Positions 10,313 through 23,094 are shown, counted from the stretch's first letter. The stretch: DNA of 64,000 bases from Forficula auricularia (GCA_024734495.1 JALMQS010000816.1:7943481-8007480), one strand, 5' to 3'. The notes: a model not told the origin generated them from the letters alone. Translations and numbers: made by a program.

Positions 10313-10978
10313 AAATTCTTAATTTTAATAAATTTCATTCGTCATGAACTATTAGTGGGTTTTAAAATTAAAAAAATCACGTCGGCGTCATCGGGCAAGC
10401 CGATTATAATGAGTATAGATAATAAATATAGATATACATTCTATTTTGTAAAAAAATTTAAATCAATAGAATAAATTAATTTTGAATTAGGGCCATAAAT
10501 AAAGATCAGAGAAATTATTTTTTAATTGGAACTCAATTCATTTTCACTTTATAAGTGACAAGTTGAGTTCAATTTGATAACAAATTGATTGGAAACTCAT
10601 TTTCACAAATGTTTGACTTGGCAGGTTAATGGATATAGATTAAAATATAGATTTCGGCACTAAATAGTTTGGATCAAATTACACTTCATTTGATATTAAT
10701 AATTCTGTTTTTTGTTGTTGTTTTTCTAATTAAAACTCACCTGGCCACATCACCGAATTTTAAAAATGTATGGCTTAAATCAGCCACGATGAAAAAATAT
10801 GTATTTGAAAATATTTATGGGTATGTAAGTTACAATGACATTATAATGTCGAAATGTTCCATGAATCAAAATGTTTTTGTTTTGTTTTTATTACATTAGA
10901 ATTGTTCATGGACATGCGAGCCGTTCAGGTCACTTGAAAAGATCTTAGAATTAGTAATAGAAACTTTGAAAATTTGCC

Positions 10979-11640
10979 AGATAGGTCCAAAGACATAGAA
11001 TTTTCATTTTTGACCCTCCTCCTCCATTTTGGGTGGTTGATGTTTGCATTTATAGTATCCTAGAGGCCTACAAATTAAGTGTACAAAATTTGATTTAGAT
11101 AGGTCTAAAGGTCTAGAATTGTCATTTTTAACCCTCAATCCATGTTTTAGGTTGATTTTTCTATTTCTAGTTTACTAAGAGTCCAAAAATTAAGTATACA
11201 AAATTTGCTTCTGATTGGTCAAACGGCATCATTTTTGATCCTCCCCCATTTTGGGTGATTGATGTTCGCATTTATAGTATCCTAGTGACCCACAAATTAA
11301 GTGTACAAAATTTGGTTCAGATAGGTTCAAAAGCATAGAATTTTCATTTTTGACACTCCCACCATTTTTGAGGTTGATTTTTAAATTTCTTGTTTACTAA
11401 GAGCCCAGAAATTAAGTATACAAAATTTGGTTCAGATAGGTTCAAAGGTATAGAATTTTCAATTGTGACCCTCCTTCAAGTTTGGGTGGTTGGTTTTTGC
11501 ATTTCTAGTTTACTAAGAACCCACAAATTAAGTGGAAAGGAATAGAATTTTCATTATTTGACCCTTTCCCCATTTGGCTGGTTGATTTTCATCATATTGT
11601 ATTGTCTTAAGAACTAATTATGCAAAATTTCAGCTGGATG
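10979..11640 (+). repeat. Diverged tandem array, about 115-bp unit
   Basis: Units begin near 10979, 11097, 11213, 11319, 11434 and 11534, each with AGATAGGTTCAAA, GAATTTTCATTTTTGACCC, a TTTGGGTGG word and GTACAAAATTTGG. Two subtypes alternate: units 1 and 3 contain TATAGTATCCTAG, units 2, 4 and 5 contain TAGTTTACTAAGA. The units are homologous to segments inside TIR family A and to one unit at 47310-47400. Confidence 0.75.
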
Positions 11641-12504
11641 GGAAGTGAGTTAAAATTCGAGTAAACATTTTGAGCGTATAAATATAAGAAATTATGCCAT
11701 GCATGTGAACACAACTTGAGCTTATCTTTCCGATTCATTAATTAGAAAAAAAAGTATTATAAAACATTATGGACACTGCAAGAAGAATGGAAGGTGCTGG
11801 TTCGGGATTGTGTGTCTGTACTTATATTGGTTGTATCTGCTCTAAAAGGCATCTGCTTCAGGGCATCTTTTAATAAATAAATAAATGATATAATATACAG
11901 TATAATCCATTTCATCAAGTTATCCAAGAAGGCAAAAGATTTTTGTTGGAAGAAGATTATCTCTTGTCTTCAGAACAGCAGCATCGAATAAAGGAATTAT
12001 TATTTAACGGGTTATAGTGGTGTTTCACAAAGAGGAAATAAAATTAAAAAAATTAAAAAATCTTTTAAATTATTTTGGAGATTTTTTTATATTAGCATCG
12101 AATAGTCAGTTCAACGGAAGAATTCACTTAAAATTGGAAAAGTTCGATATCTAAGGCGTGCATAATTTGTTATTAGAGGATTAAATAAAAATCTAGCTTA
12201 TTTGTTCAGTTGTGGTAGCTGAGATCCCTGGAGGCCTGAGTAACATTTAGATGGTCCGCACTTGATAAATTAAAAAGACTTTAATTTATTTTTAAATATA
12301 ATCGTCTTTAATTATTTAATATTATTAATATAATAATTAGTTTGCTATGTCATCTGAAGCATGGAACCATGGAGCGAGCAAGTCCTTGTGATGCCAGGCC
12401 TAGTTTAGATTTTTATACATAATATATTTGTATATTCAAATTAATTAATTTTATTATTTATTATATTGTATAATCCTATATTTAAATATATTAAAAATTA
12501 ACTT

Positions 12505-13776
12505 GAAAGGTTATTCCAATATTGGAGACTTGGTGAATTCACAACAAATAATGTGGGAGATTCTCTCCGATACCCACTCAGGCGAAACGCTCGCCTCTCG
12601 ATATGACAGACCAAATGAATTATAAATGAAAAAGAAATCGATCTTATTTTATCAATTTCATCTATCAGGAGGTTCATAGTACCTTTTTAATATAAGAAAA
12701 TAGCATTTTGATTAAGAATTTTGTAGTTTAAAAGAAATTATTTGAAAAGATACAATTTCTTCCTTCCGGGAGCGAATCAACTAAAAATGGACAAATGTTT
12801 TATTTTTTTTCTAATTACATATTTATTCAAATCTATTGAAATTTCATATCTGTGTGTTATTTTCATTTATCTTTTATGTAAAATAATTAGTATTAGTAAA
12901 TTTGCATTTTAAATGGTAGTTTATTCGAAGTCCAATTTGAAAAAACTCTAATAACTCCGTTGAAATAATTTTTAAAAATATGAAATTAATAGATATTATA
13001 AAACAATTAATTATTAATAATTTAATTCTATCTTGAACGAAATCGATAAAGTACTTTTTGAGAAAATGGTCAAAAACCATCTGAGTCGTCAAAAAAACAA
13101 CGTTTTTTGAAAGCGCGAGATGCGTATGAAAAAAGCTAAAAAAGTCATATGAAACGAAATATTGACTTGTGACATGGAAGTCAATTTTAAAATGTTCCTA
13201 AAACGGCCTTTCATAGGCGCTTTTTGGAGTTTTTGGCAATTTTCTCAAAATGTACTGAATCTATTTAGTTCAAAATTAAATTAAATTATTAGTAATTAAT
13301 TGTTTTATAATATCTATTAATTTCATATTTGAAAAAAAAATTTCAACAGAGTTATTAACATTTTTTCAAATTGGACTTCAAATAAACTACCCTTTAAAAT
13401 GCAAATATTCTAATAAAAATTATTTGTTATAAAAGATAAACCACAATAACTAATAGATATGAAATTTCAATACATTTGATTAAATATTTAATGAGGAAAA
13501 AAATAAAACTTTTTGGCATTTCCAGTTGATTCGCTCTCGGTGAGAAGAAATTGAATCTTTTCATTAAATTTCATTTAAACTACAAAATTCTAAATCAAAA
13601 TGCTATTTTCTTATATTAGATTGGTAGTGTTAACCTCCAGATAGATGAAATCTATAAAATAAGATCAATTTCTTTCTCAATTATAATTCTTTCGGTCTCT
13701 TGTGTGAGAGGTTGTGTCGCCATCCAAGACACATTTGTTATTGATTCTTCAAGTCCAAAATTGGAATATCTTTTAA
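12505..13776. mobile_element. 1.25-kb foldback element, copy 1
   Basis: The two halves are inverted copies: for example CAATTTCTTCCTTCCGGGAG at about 12760 and its counterpart at about 13540, and GACTTGTGACATGGAAGTCA near the centre. The outer arms carry CCAATATTGGAG and its complement. A second copy is at 36025-37274. The small minus-strand ORFs inside it have no known domain and I do not call them genes. Confidence 0.78.
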
Positions 13777-14299
13777 CTCGTAAACTATTGATTTTAAACA
13801 TTTCACTCATATTAACTTTTCTGTTGGAAATTAAATCTTCTTTAATAAAGTTCATTATGTAAATTTGTACACCTCAAAAGGTTAGGCATTAATGGTGAAA
13901 TTTATGTGGAATATTAGATAAATATCGCTCTATGGCCTTAGATATTCTACATAATAGAAAACTCAAATGAAGAAACATTTTGATATTCAAATTCTATATC
14001 TTTTTTTATTTTTATTATAAATCAAGTCTTCATAAAAAATATAACTATAATATCTCGAATGTTGACCACCATGATATCTGATTAATTTTTATTTCAGTGA
14101 CTAATTATTATCATTTCGGTTTTTTAATGAGATATTCGTATCAAAATGCATAACCTTTAGACAACGAATTCGGAAATCGTTTCCAGCCGTCCCGATAATT
14201 GTTGGTTTTAGATTTAACAACTTTCTAAATGCTATTAGTTTATGGATGGGCTACTTGGGTAACATTGTGCTATTGAATCATTATGATCGCGTCATTATA

Positions 14300-14800
14300 G
14301 TGTTGCTTGAAGCATCATGTGAGGCAGTTTTTTTTGGATGGATAACTGCTTAGAAAATTGTATAGCATTCAACAGAGGTGCCCACAGAGGGGGGGGGGTT
14401 ATTATATAATATAATTTTTTTGTTTTACATTAACATTTTATTATTATTCTTTTGGTTTTTGTAGATCTACGAGTGATGATCATTTCTGAAGAACTGTTTC
14501 GACTCTAAGCTGTCTCATCCGTTAGGACAATTATTGATGTATCGTATAATATATAGTTGGACGTTGACCATCCCATTCGATCATCCGAGCGCACAATTAA
14601 ATCACCCCATATTGCAACGAATAAACCATATATTCCGTATGTATTCTCATTAATAGTTTTATTTTCACATTGTAGGAATACATCTTTGATAACTGAATAC
14701 GGTGAAAAGTTTTCCCAACAGAAAAAAACAAACATTTTTAATTCTTCTTTAGTTAATTTGAAAATTTCTTATGTAGTTACACTTTCAAATAAAATAAATT
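14300..14800. other. Unassigned stretch with an unrecognised 76-residue ORF
   Basis: A G-run lies at 14390-14397. A minus-strand ORF (14505-14735) reads GIYGLFVAIWGDLIVRS in part. It is codon-plausible but matches nothing I recognise and has no visible splice context. It may be a relic of a mobile element. No other feature seen. Confidence 0.2.
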
Positions 14801-14828
14801 GACAGGTTCTGATGTGGCCATCCACTTG

Positions 14829-15581
14829 ACTTTACCATACACTTCTGGTTGAGTTTGAAACAGGGCCTAGATTTTCATTTTTTTGCCCCCCCCCCCCCCC
14901 TCTAATTATGTATACAAAATTTGGTTGAGTTTGGTCCAAAGGCCTAGATTTTCATTTTTGACCCCCGCTCCACATTTTGGGCTGTTTGTTTTTGGATTTA
15001 TAGATTTATATTTATATTTATTATTTATTATAGTGTTCTAGGGGCCCACTGATTATGTATACAAAATTTGGTTGAGTTTACTCAAATGGCCTAGATTTTT
15101 ATTTTTTGACCCATCCCCCTAATTTTGGCCCCCCAAAAAATATTTTCGTTATTATAGGTTCATTTTATACTATTATTGCATTTTTCTTGTTTTTTAGTTA
15201 GAAAATATTATAATTTTAATTTTTAATCTCCCCTCTCCTTAATTTTGGATCGATATGCACTAAAATCTAATCAGCTCTTAAAACTAGATGTGAAATATCA
15301 TTTTGATATTCATACTAGTTTTTGAGCAAGCGCGTCGACAAAAATTTGGTAACGCACAGACTTATGGACTAACAGACATTTTGATAAAACAATTATTATC
15401 TCGAAAAATATAATTTTTTCGATGTTTAATTATTAGGAATTTTTTATAGACCAAAATGCCATGGTTTCGCTTAATTTTTTTTATCAAAAATAGTTTTTGA
15501 GATACTTCAAAAAAAAGAAGCAAAAAACCCACTTTTTTCATGCACGATTACAATACTTGACCATACTCTTTATGGTAAAGT
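14829..15581 (+). mobile_element. TIR family A, copy B
   Basis: Starts ACTTTACCATACACTTCTGG and ends TTTATGGTAAAGT. It contains C-runs, TATACAAAATTTGG units, CTAATCAGCTCTTAAAA and AAAATTTGGTAACGCACAG, but lacks the insert present in copies A and C. 753 bp. Confidence 0.72.
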
Positions 15582-16029
15582 AAAAAAGAGTATGTTGACA
15601 CTCCTACCTTCTCTCTAATGATTATGTTTGTGGTTTGGGTTATAATTTTTTTATTTTTCCAAATTTTTCAAAACATAAAATAATTTATATTTTTTTTTGA
15701 ATAAACTATCAATTATAATACATTAAATTTTTATGCTCACACCCTATTGTGTTTTCACTACTGATGAATACTAATAACTGTTTTGATTTTGAAGAGCGGA
15801 GTTTGATTGTGATTCCGCGGAAAGAGAAAGAAAATTTGTCTGAGACCAATTCTCGTTCTTTCTCCGCTTCTTTATGAATTATGGTTTGAGAGTGTTTTCC
15901 AAGGGAAGCCATGCGAGGTTTTTTCCTCACCGCATCCATTAATATCATTTGCTCGTATAAATAAGTGTGTAAATATTTTGTAAAATTAACACACTCATCT
16001 TGAAGTAGCTTTTAAAAAATATCCAACTC

Positions 16030-16470
16030 AGTTGTTTTTTTCTGGTTTGGCGGCGCGTTATGGTTATATTTCAGAGGAAGACAGCTTCTCTCTGGCCGCT
16101 ATAAAATTGAATCTGGCCACAGCCGGTTGTCGGCAGGCCAATGGCTCCTAATAGAGCAAATCCAGGTGGTTGGTCAGGAAAGTGGGAGAGGGGCAGAAAG
16201 AATATGCAAAATACCCCCTGGAGGGCATGCAAAGGAGGGTTCAAATGCGGGTGAACTGCACCTCGAAAGAAAAAAACGAGGTGCAATCAAAAGAGTGACA
16301 TGTGCAAGGCGGTAAATGTTTCATTTGGGGGTGGCTACACACCCCCAGTCGCACAGTCCAACCCGCCCTGCCTGTTTTTTTTTTATTTCAAATCAAAAAT
16401 GACATACACAATAAAACGAGTGGATCGAGGGAGTCACTCAGCAGCTGTGGTACAAGAAAAGAGAAACTTG
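16030..16470. other. GC-richer non-repeated island
   Basis: No second copy is seen in the window. Overlapping short ORFs on both strands have no recognisable domain and no consistent codon signal. It contains GGCCAATGGCTCC and CCGCTATAAAATTG. Candidate host regulatory or transcribed DNA; evidence is compositional only. Confidence 0.25.
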
Positions 16471-16771
16471 AGAAACCATCTCGAAATATATGGATTTCTA
16501 ATCAGATTCATTAAAAGAGGCATATGCAAGAATAAATGTTCATCTATTTTATGGATTGAAAGCATGCCATTCAAAACCGATCCAATTATTTTTTTTCTCT
16601 CTTTCCATTTGGATTTAATGGATATGAGAGTTCAATTGAATTTTAATTAATGAGTTTTTAGAAGAGATAAAACTCTCTCCTGGCTTAACAAAACTTCGAT
16701 ATTAATGGAATATAACTTCCATTTATGAAGAATAAATTTATTAAAAATAAACTGATGTAGCCATCTAAATG

Positions 16772-17755
16772 AGTTTACCATACACCCTGGCCCTTCTCTT
16801 ATATTTATGGTAATATTTAATAAAATTATTTATAGTCATGTCGGGGGGGGGGGGTTAGTTTTTGCATTTTTAGACTACTGGGAGACCAGTAATTATGTTT
16901 ACAAAATTTGGTTGAGTTTGGTACAAAGGCCTAGAATTTCACCAGCTTCCATTTTGGGGGGTTAGTTTTTGCATTTTTAGTTTTATGAGGGCCCACTGAT
17001 TATGTATACACAATTTGGTTGAGTTTTGTACAAGGACCTAGATTTTGAATTTTTTTACCCCCCCCCATTTTGGGTTAGTTTTTTCATTTACCCCCCCCCC
17101 CCCACCCCACCCCCTCCACCCAATTTTGGCCCCAGAAAAAAAATATGTTTGTCATTATAGTTTCATTTTTTAGTATATTTCATTTTTCTTGTTTTTTTGG
17201 TTTGAAAATATTATAATTTTAATTTTTAACCTCCCTCTCCCCCTTAATTTTGGGTCGATATGCACCAAAATCTAATCAGCTCTTATTTTTACAGCTTCAA
17301 CAGGAGAACTTATAGGAAATCTGCCATGCGGTAGAAATTGTATATAAAAAGAAAAAAAGGAAAAAAAAATTTTTTTGTAAATATATTATGTAAATATTCC
17401 TATAATTATGTAAATACTCCTGTAATTAAATTCACCCGACTTTGTAAATATTTCTTGTTAGTGGAGGCCCCCACCTGCGTGGCCCAATAAACGAAAAATC
17501 AATGCACCAAAACTGCATGTGAAATATCGTTTTGAGATAGCTCGTCCACAAAAATTTGGTAACGCACAGACTAACAGACAATTTGACAAAATAATTAATA
17601 TATCCATAAATTGTATTTTTTCTATATTCACTTATTAGAGATTCTTTGTAGACCGAAATGCCATGTTTACGCTCAATTTTTTTAATCAAAATAGTTTAAA
17701 ACCCACTTTATCCATGCACGATTACAATACTTGACGATATCCTGTATGGTGAAGT
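16772..17755 (+). mobile_element. TIR family A, copy C
   Basis: Starts AGTTTACCATACACCCTGG and ends CCTGTATGGTGAAGT. It has long C-runs, the 115-bp-type units and CACCAAAATCTAATCAGCTC. Bases of about 17286-17501 are a short form of the insert seen in copy A, joined at the same site and sharing its 3' end (CCCAATAAACG). Confidence 0.72.
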
Positions 17756-17759
17756 AAAA

Positions 17760-20040
17760 TAAATAAATAAATACAAAGAACAAAAGCTCTCCTTCCTTCC
17801 GAAAAAGTAGGAAAATGCCAAACTATTTTAGGTAAATTATTGAATTAGGGCTTATAATAATTAAACTTATTCTAAATTATATTATTTAAATACATTCCAT
17901 GACTGTTAACATCCCAATATTTAAATTGAAGAGGAGGGGTCGGTAAAGTCATGAGATTATAAATTATGTATTTAATAACTGGTTCGATAAAATGTTAAAT
18001 AATTAATTAACTAAAGTCTTTCATTCCTTAATTAATTTGTAAAGATGAAGCCATTAATTTTATTTAAAATTTTTGTTGTTAATATATGGCTTAAAAAATA
18101 AAAGAATAAAAAACAATTGAATCCCCGTAGATATTGAATTATCGATGTTGATATGTTCAAAGTGCTGATTTCCAAAAGACCATCGAAAATAAGTAGGTGT
18201 TTGTTCTGTGATATTTGGCCTTCCACAGGCTCTATTTTATATAGCTTTCCAAAGATCAGTCGAATTACTTGCATCCTATTTGGATCAGAATTGAATACAG
18301 GGAATTCCAATCACATATCATCACTAGAAACTCATCTGCTACACCTCATACCTAAAGGGGTAAGTCATTGCCAGAATAAGAGAAGGGTTACTATTGAAAA
18401 AACGTCGAGTTTTAAGATAAATCTTTACTCAAGCAAGATGGAGCTAAAAAAGTACAAACCCTAGTATTTTTAGTTCAACCTGCAACCAGGTATCCCATAG
18501 CACAAGTAGCTTGGGGTTTGAAGTTTACTGTGCCACCCATACTAGATTTTTTTCGAGTGACAAGTGGACACTAATGAATACATATAAATTGATAAATTTA
18601 TTTTTTCTCAATATTAGGGAATGTTTAGAATCTTAAAAGTAAAAAGGGGCATAATCTTTCTAGTCTTTTCAACCTAATCATAAAGAAAGATCTTATTATA
18701 GAAAAGTCAAAGGCTCTAATGAAAATTTAATTAATAATATAAATATCACTTCACTTTTTTTCTAGGCCAACAATAAGTGAGAACAATGGCCGGCCGGTGT
18801 TCAATAGAGGCTTGCTGGTTTATTCAGGCTGTCCCTCGCAGGCAAATTCCCTGGCTTGGCTCATTTGTTTTCGATTTCTGTACTTCTTTTGAAATACGCG
18901 ATAAAAACAATCTGGTGGCCGCCATCAATCGTTGAATTCAAGCTGAAATCGCTTGCGTCACTCTGTCAGGCCGTTTGATGAGTAATGGTAGCTCCTTAAG
19001 TTAAGGTGGGGTGGCTTACTGGGGTGAAGTCTCCACTCTCGGTTGTATTGTCTGCAAGCCTTCCTTCCGGTTTCGTTCCCATGCCTTGCATTCCCATATA
19101 CTCTGCAGAGGGGGGTGCAAGTGTCAGGGGGTGTGGGGGCAGGTGGGCCGCCCCACGGCGCGAAGCGTCCTTTCCCACGAACACCACCACCACCGCCGCC
19201 GCCCCCGGGTCTCCTGCAAGGCTTTCAAATTCGTTTCTTAAGTTCTTAAGCCTCTACCTCGACATTATGCATTCAATCAGGCCCATTTACTTTATGGGAG
19301 TTGATTTACCAAGTCAAACCCTCCCCCTCACAGTCCCTCCCACCTGAATCGATGGCGCAATCTTTCAAGACATTTCACAAATATACTCTAATGGAGAATT
19401 AGATGGATGCCCAACTCTCCAATTAAAGGAATGCTCCAATTCCATGCTGCCTAATTAACATCTCTCTCCCACTTATACATATCAAACACAATATGTAAAT
19501 ATTTTACAAAAATATCTATAATATTACCATAATAAAATTATACTACCTGCCAATAGATTTTAATAGGCTAATTACATTAAATGACAAAAATTAAATTTTT
19601 AGAAACAGTCCAAATGCAATTTCAGAAGAATCTCTCAAAATCAGAATCGGCTCTCATTAATGGAAAGAACAGTGGCCCATTGATCCCCTAAACTGGTTTT
19701 GCCTTGTAAACTTTAAAAGGGCTACCTAATGGTATCAGCTCTAAAATTATCTTCTTGCTGTAAATTTTATTCCGCTAAGATCCTCTTTGGGGTCATTTCA
19801 CTGATAGCAATCTGTAGGTATTATAGCTTCTAATGCTGATCTTACTAAATTATGACTGTTTCTGGTAATAATAGATGAATGAGAACTACATCTTGATGAA
19901 TTTTAAACCGTCATATATTGGAATAAATTAAAGAAAGGGGTGGCTTTATTAGCCATATGAAAAAAATTAAATCATAATTAACAAAAAAAAACAAAAAAAA
20001 AAAAACAGTTAAACTACATATTCACTATATTTTATATATA
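17760..20040. other. Mostly unique sequence with one GC-rich island
   Basis: I see no transposon termini here. The part at about 18780-19340 is GC-rich, including GGCCGGCC, a run of ACC/GCC triplets near 19185-19205 and G-runs. Overlapping ORFs in several frames there (up to 113 residues) are low-complexity and look like products of GC content. Candidate host regulatory or untranslated sequence. The remainder is A+T-rich with nothing recognisable. Confidence 0.3.
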
Positions 20041-20044
20041 TATT

Positions 20045-20643
20045 TTTTTTATTTATCTATCCAGAAAATACACAACATACAATGTGTCGTCTCCTAAGAG
20101 TTGAAAAGTCAACTATAATACATAGGACTGGATTAAAATTAATAATTATTTAATTTTAAAAACAATTACAATAGATGAAATATGATGTACATTCCTAACC
20201 ATTAGCTCACATTACACATTTACATACATATCCCAAGGTGAATCACAGTGATCCGATCCATTTAACCAATCTTTTCTTCAATACTTTTTTGTCACACAGA
20301 TTTTTTAGATCATTTGGGAGTTTATTAAAATATTTAATTGCCACAAAATAGGCATTTTTTGGGTATATGAATTATTAATCTGTGGCAGGACCATTATGTC
20401 TGGTTCTGCCGCTATGTTCATTATACATCATCTTACGCACATCATAATAACAAACAACAGAGTTCACAATAAAAGATTTATCAATACTCAAGACAGATTG
20501 CACCTTAATTTTTTTAATAAGTCTAGTCATTATAGTGTTAAGTGGTTTCATTGCATTATCAAATGCACCCCCCCCCCCCACGCAATTATACCATACTTAA
20601 TTATACTCTCAAACAGAGCCTGATAAATTACCTTCATAAGCCG
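20045..20643 (-). pseudogene. 5'-truncated LINE, RT C-terminal end (CR1/L2/Jockey-like)
   Basis: Conceptual reading of the minus strand from 20643 gives the motif ALFESIIKYGIIAWG, the conserved segment downstream of the catalytic RT core in CR1/L2/Jockey-group LINEs. After a frameshift near 20375 the reading continues as YFVAIKYFNKLPNDLKN and KKRLVKWI before a stop near 20245, which is the usual C-terminal motif of that group (x-F-N-K-L-P-x-x-L-K/R-N). A 3' untranslated part of about 200 bp follows, ending at a T-run on the plus strand near 20042-20050. The RT active site is missing and the frame is broken, so it is inactive. The upstream boundary coincides with the GC-rich TIR element at 20644. 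Confidence 0.72.
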
Positions 20644-20874
20644 GATACTGACTTAGGGTTTGCTTCGCGAGGCAAATGCCTGGTCGGTCAGTAAGTGCCT
20701 CGCCCAAGGCAAAAGTGCCCCTTGCCTCGTCTGAGGCTGCCTCGGCTCGATTCATCGGTTGTCGGTTTTTGTGAATGCTCAAAGGTTCCTCGGATAGTTT
20801 CCTGCGTTCAGTCAGGACGGTTCTGCGGCAAACGACCGAGGCAGCCTCGCGAGGCTGCTCGCTCAGTCAGTATC
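20644..20874. mobile_element. GC-rich element with GATACTGACT inverted ends
   Basis: The ends are perfect 10-bp inverted repeats, GATACTGACT and AGTCAGTATC. The interior contains many GAGGC/GCCTC words and inner inverted repeats such as GAGGCAGCCTCGCGAGGC. Base composition is sharply different from both flanks. No clear target duplication is visible. It abuts the LINE fragment and may have inserted into it. The ORF inside is low-complexity and not called. Confidence 0.55.
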
Positions 20875-20884
20875 TGCCTATAGC

Positions 20885-22255
20885 CCTTGGATCCAATATT
20901 GCATACAACTTATACATATAATACAAAATGTATATATCTATATATTTTGACAGCTTACAATAAATTTCAGTAAAAATTTAAGAAATAAAATAAAAAAAAA
21001 ATTCTTAATTTTTTTGTTTAATTAAATATATGAAATATGAAAATTTGAGTGGCTTATCTTTTTGAAAAATGGATGGAAATTTTTTTTTCAAAAAAAGAAG
21101 AACTTCCGGGTTTCATACATGTATATTAATTATATGAGAATTTATATAAGGACAATTTTATCAAAGATCTTAGTAGATTATTATGTCAAAAATCCCATAG
21201 AATTTTTTTCTAAAAAGTAATACTATATAAAAAAATTTGAATTTGGACCATTTTTGAAGAAGTTATGAGCGAAAACTCCGAAATTCAATATCTTTTAAAG
21301 CGGGTGGTAAAAAAAATTTAAAAATTTACCAGGAAGAGTTTTTTGATGAGTATCTACTAAAAAATATCTAAAAATGAAGGAAATCAAAAATTAAATTTTT
21401 CAAACCATACGATTTGCCTCATATATAGATACCTATTTTCATAGTTTTTCTTCTCTTTTTTAACTACTATAATGTTTATTATTAAAATAAATGATAAATT
21501 AGTTATTTCAAATTTTTCAATGAAGTCATTCAAGGAATGTGATCATCTCAATATACTGAATGCTGTTTCCAGACCTTTCATGATGTTATTATCTCAAAAG
21601 ACCTAATCTTTCAAAATCTTTTATCTTTTGAATACTAAATTAGTTCTCAGAAATCTCTTTAATTCCCTATACAATAAGTTGTATCTATTTTAACGTCAGA
21701 TAGCTTTCTCTACCTTCCTCAACTCTTGATGAAGTGGTTACTTCCTCGAATTCTAATTTGTTAGACGATTCTTTAAAGAATGAAGTCTTTTGAGAGACTT
21801 GATTGTTCCTTGTGATCATTTCAGTTGTTTTTTACATGCTTTATTCTCGTTATTCTCTCCGCGTGGTCCTGCTCAATCGTCGACTCAAATCTCACTTCAG
21901 CAACTTCATCTCTACTCCCTTTCTTTCAGATAATGACCCTGGGCAAAATCTTTTCCCGGAAACTGATCCGAATTCGAATCTAAATCTTTTGCTGCCTAAG
22001 CTCCTTCAGATTCTGAGAAGGAAAACCAAAAAGAGCATTTGATAACAAGTAATAACAACTAAATGACACTATTTTTGATTAAAATATTCTTAGGTTACAT
22101 TGGCTTGATTGTCATTACTATTATCTTATTAAATATATAAATGATTGTAATAATTATTATAGACACGAATAGTAAGCATGCTGAACAGATATACAAGTAG
22201 CTAAATGTTTACAATATTATTCTGCGATATAAGAAGCTTTTTACAAAGAATAGGT
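20885..22255. other. Unassigned A+T-rich stretch
   Basis: No termini, ORFs with known domains or repeats shared with the rest of the window were found. A 79-residue ORF (21803-22042) starts with a hydrophobic segment but has no recognised family. Confidence 0.3.
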
Positions 22256-22413
22256 ATATAAATACCTGAAAAGTTTTTGTTTTGCCGAGAGTAGCAGAGT
22301 TGTTGATTCACAAAGAGAAACAAAGAGGTTGTCCTCTGCTTGATGCAAATAAACATACACACATATATATCGAGATGATATATCTGTATATATAATATTA
22401 TTTATTTGTTTGA

Positions 22414-22448
22414 GACTATAGTTTCGAAGACTTGGTCTTCATCATCAG
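22414..22448 (-). ncRNA. Type I hammerhead ribozyme, intact core
   Basis: Minus strand: CTGATGA, a spacer T, stem II GAAGAC/GTCTTC with loop CAA, GAAAC, loop TATA and GTC. Every invariant position of the hammerhead core is present. Stem III consists of A-U and C-G only. Cleavage is expected after the C at 22414. Confidence 0.88.
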
Positions 22449-22542
22449 TTTTTTAATTATAAATGTTGTTTTTCATGTAGTCAATATCCATACGATATTG
22501 ACTCCATGAAAAACAACATTCAACATTTATAATTAAAAAAGA

Positions 22543-22577
22543 CTGATGATGAAGACCAAGTCTTCGAAACTATAGTC
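22543..22577 (+). ncRNA. Type I hammerhead ribozyme, intact core
   Basis: An exact plus-strand duplicate of the minus-strand motif. CTGATGA is at 22543-22549, GAAAC at 22566-22570 and GTC at 22575-22577. Stem I can form from two pairs next to the core, an internal loop, then ATTTAT upstream with ATAAAT downstream; internal loops in stem I are normal for natural type I ribozymes. Confidence 0.88.
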
Positions 22578-22593
22578 TCAAACAAATAAATAT

Positions 22594-22632
<39 letters not shown>

Positions 22633-23094
22633 TATCATATATATATATATATGTGTGTATGTTTATTTGCATCAAGCAGAGGACAACCTCTTTGTTTCTC
22701 TTTGTGATATAAATACCTGCTTAGAAATTATACATATATTATATTAAGAAGTGATATATTAGCTAAAACGATAGACCAGTGGGGTGAGATAAATCTTTTT
22801 TTGCTCTTTCTAGAATGAACAGTAGCTAAAAAATGACAATTAAATAAATATAAATATATATATATATAGAATATATTGACCTTAACTCTTTTCAAATGAT
22901 CTAACAAAAAATTCCCAGGGACAATGTAATTTTTTTAATAATTAATGTAAAATTTGATATAAATGTTTACAAAATTTCATTAAAATTCAGCTAAATGACT
23001 AGGGATCATTCCGGTAAATAAGTTTCAATTCTACTGTATGACCTAGTACGTCAGTGTTTCTTTTTTTAATTTTAAACTGAAAAATAGATAGTTT

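Larger units (their letters stand above)
22269..22706. mobile_element. Palindromic hammerhead element with 13-bp target duplication
   Basis: The 13-bp word ATATAAATACCTG flanks the insertion at 22256-22268 and 22707-22719. The insertion starts with a tail containing GCCGAGAGTAGCAGAG, then a 400-bp near-perfect palindrome (22308-22707) with outer arms TCACAAAGAGAAACAAAGAGG and inner arms bearing one ribozyme each. A 13-bp duplication and an inverted terminal-repeat pair with hammerheads fit a Penelope-like element remnant. There is no RT or GIY-YIG reading frame. Confidence 0.82.

Noticed and set aside
14491..14515. Hammerhead motif at CTGAAGAACTGTTTCGAC
   Set aside because: CTGAAGA is present but GAAA and stem II do not follow on the same strand.
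16127..16650. Overlapping ORFs of 62-116 residues
   Set aside because: They conflict with each other on both strands and match no family I know.
19006..19347. 113-residue ORF and overlapping frames as a gene
   Set aside because: Three frames are open at once because the region is GC-rich; residues are low-complexity (Pro/Ala/Thr runs).
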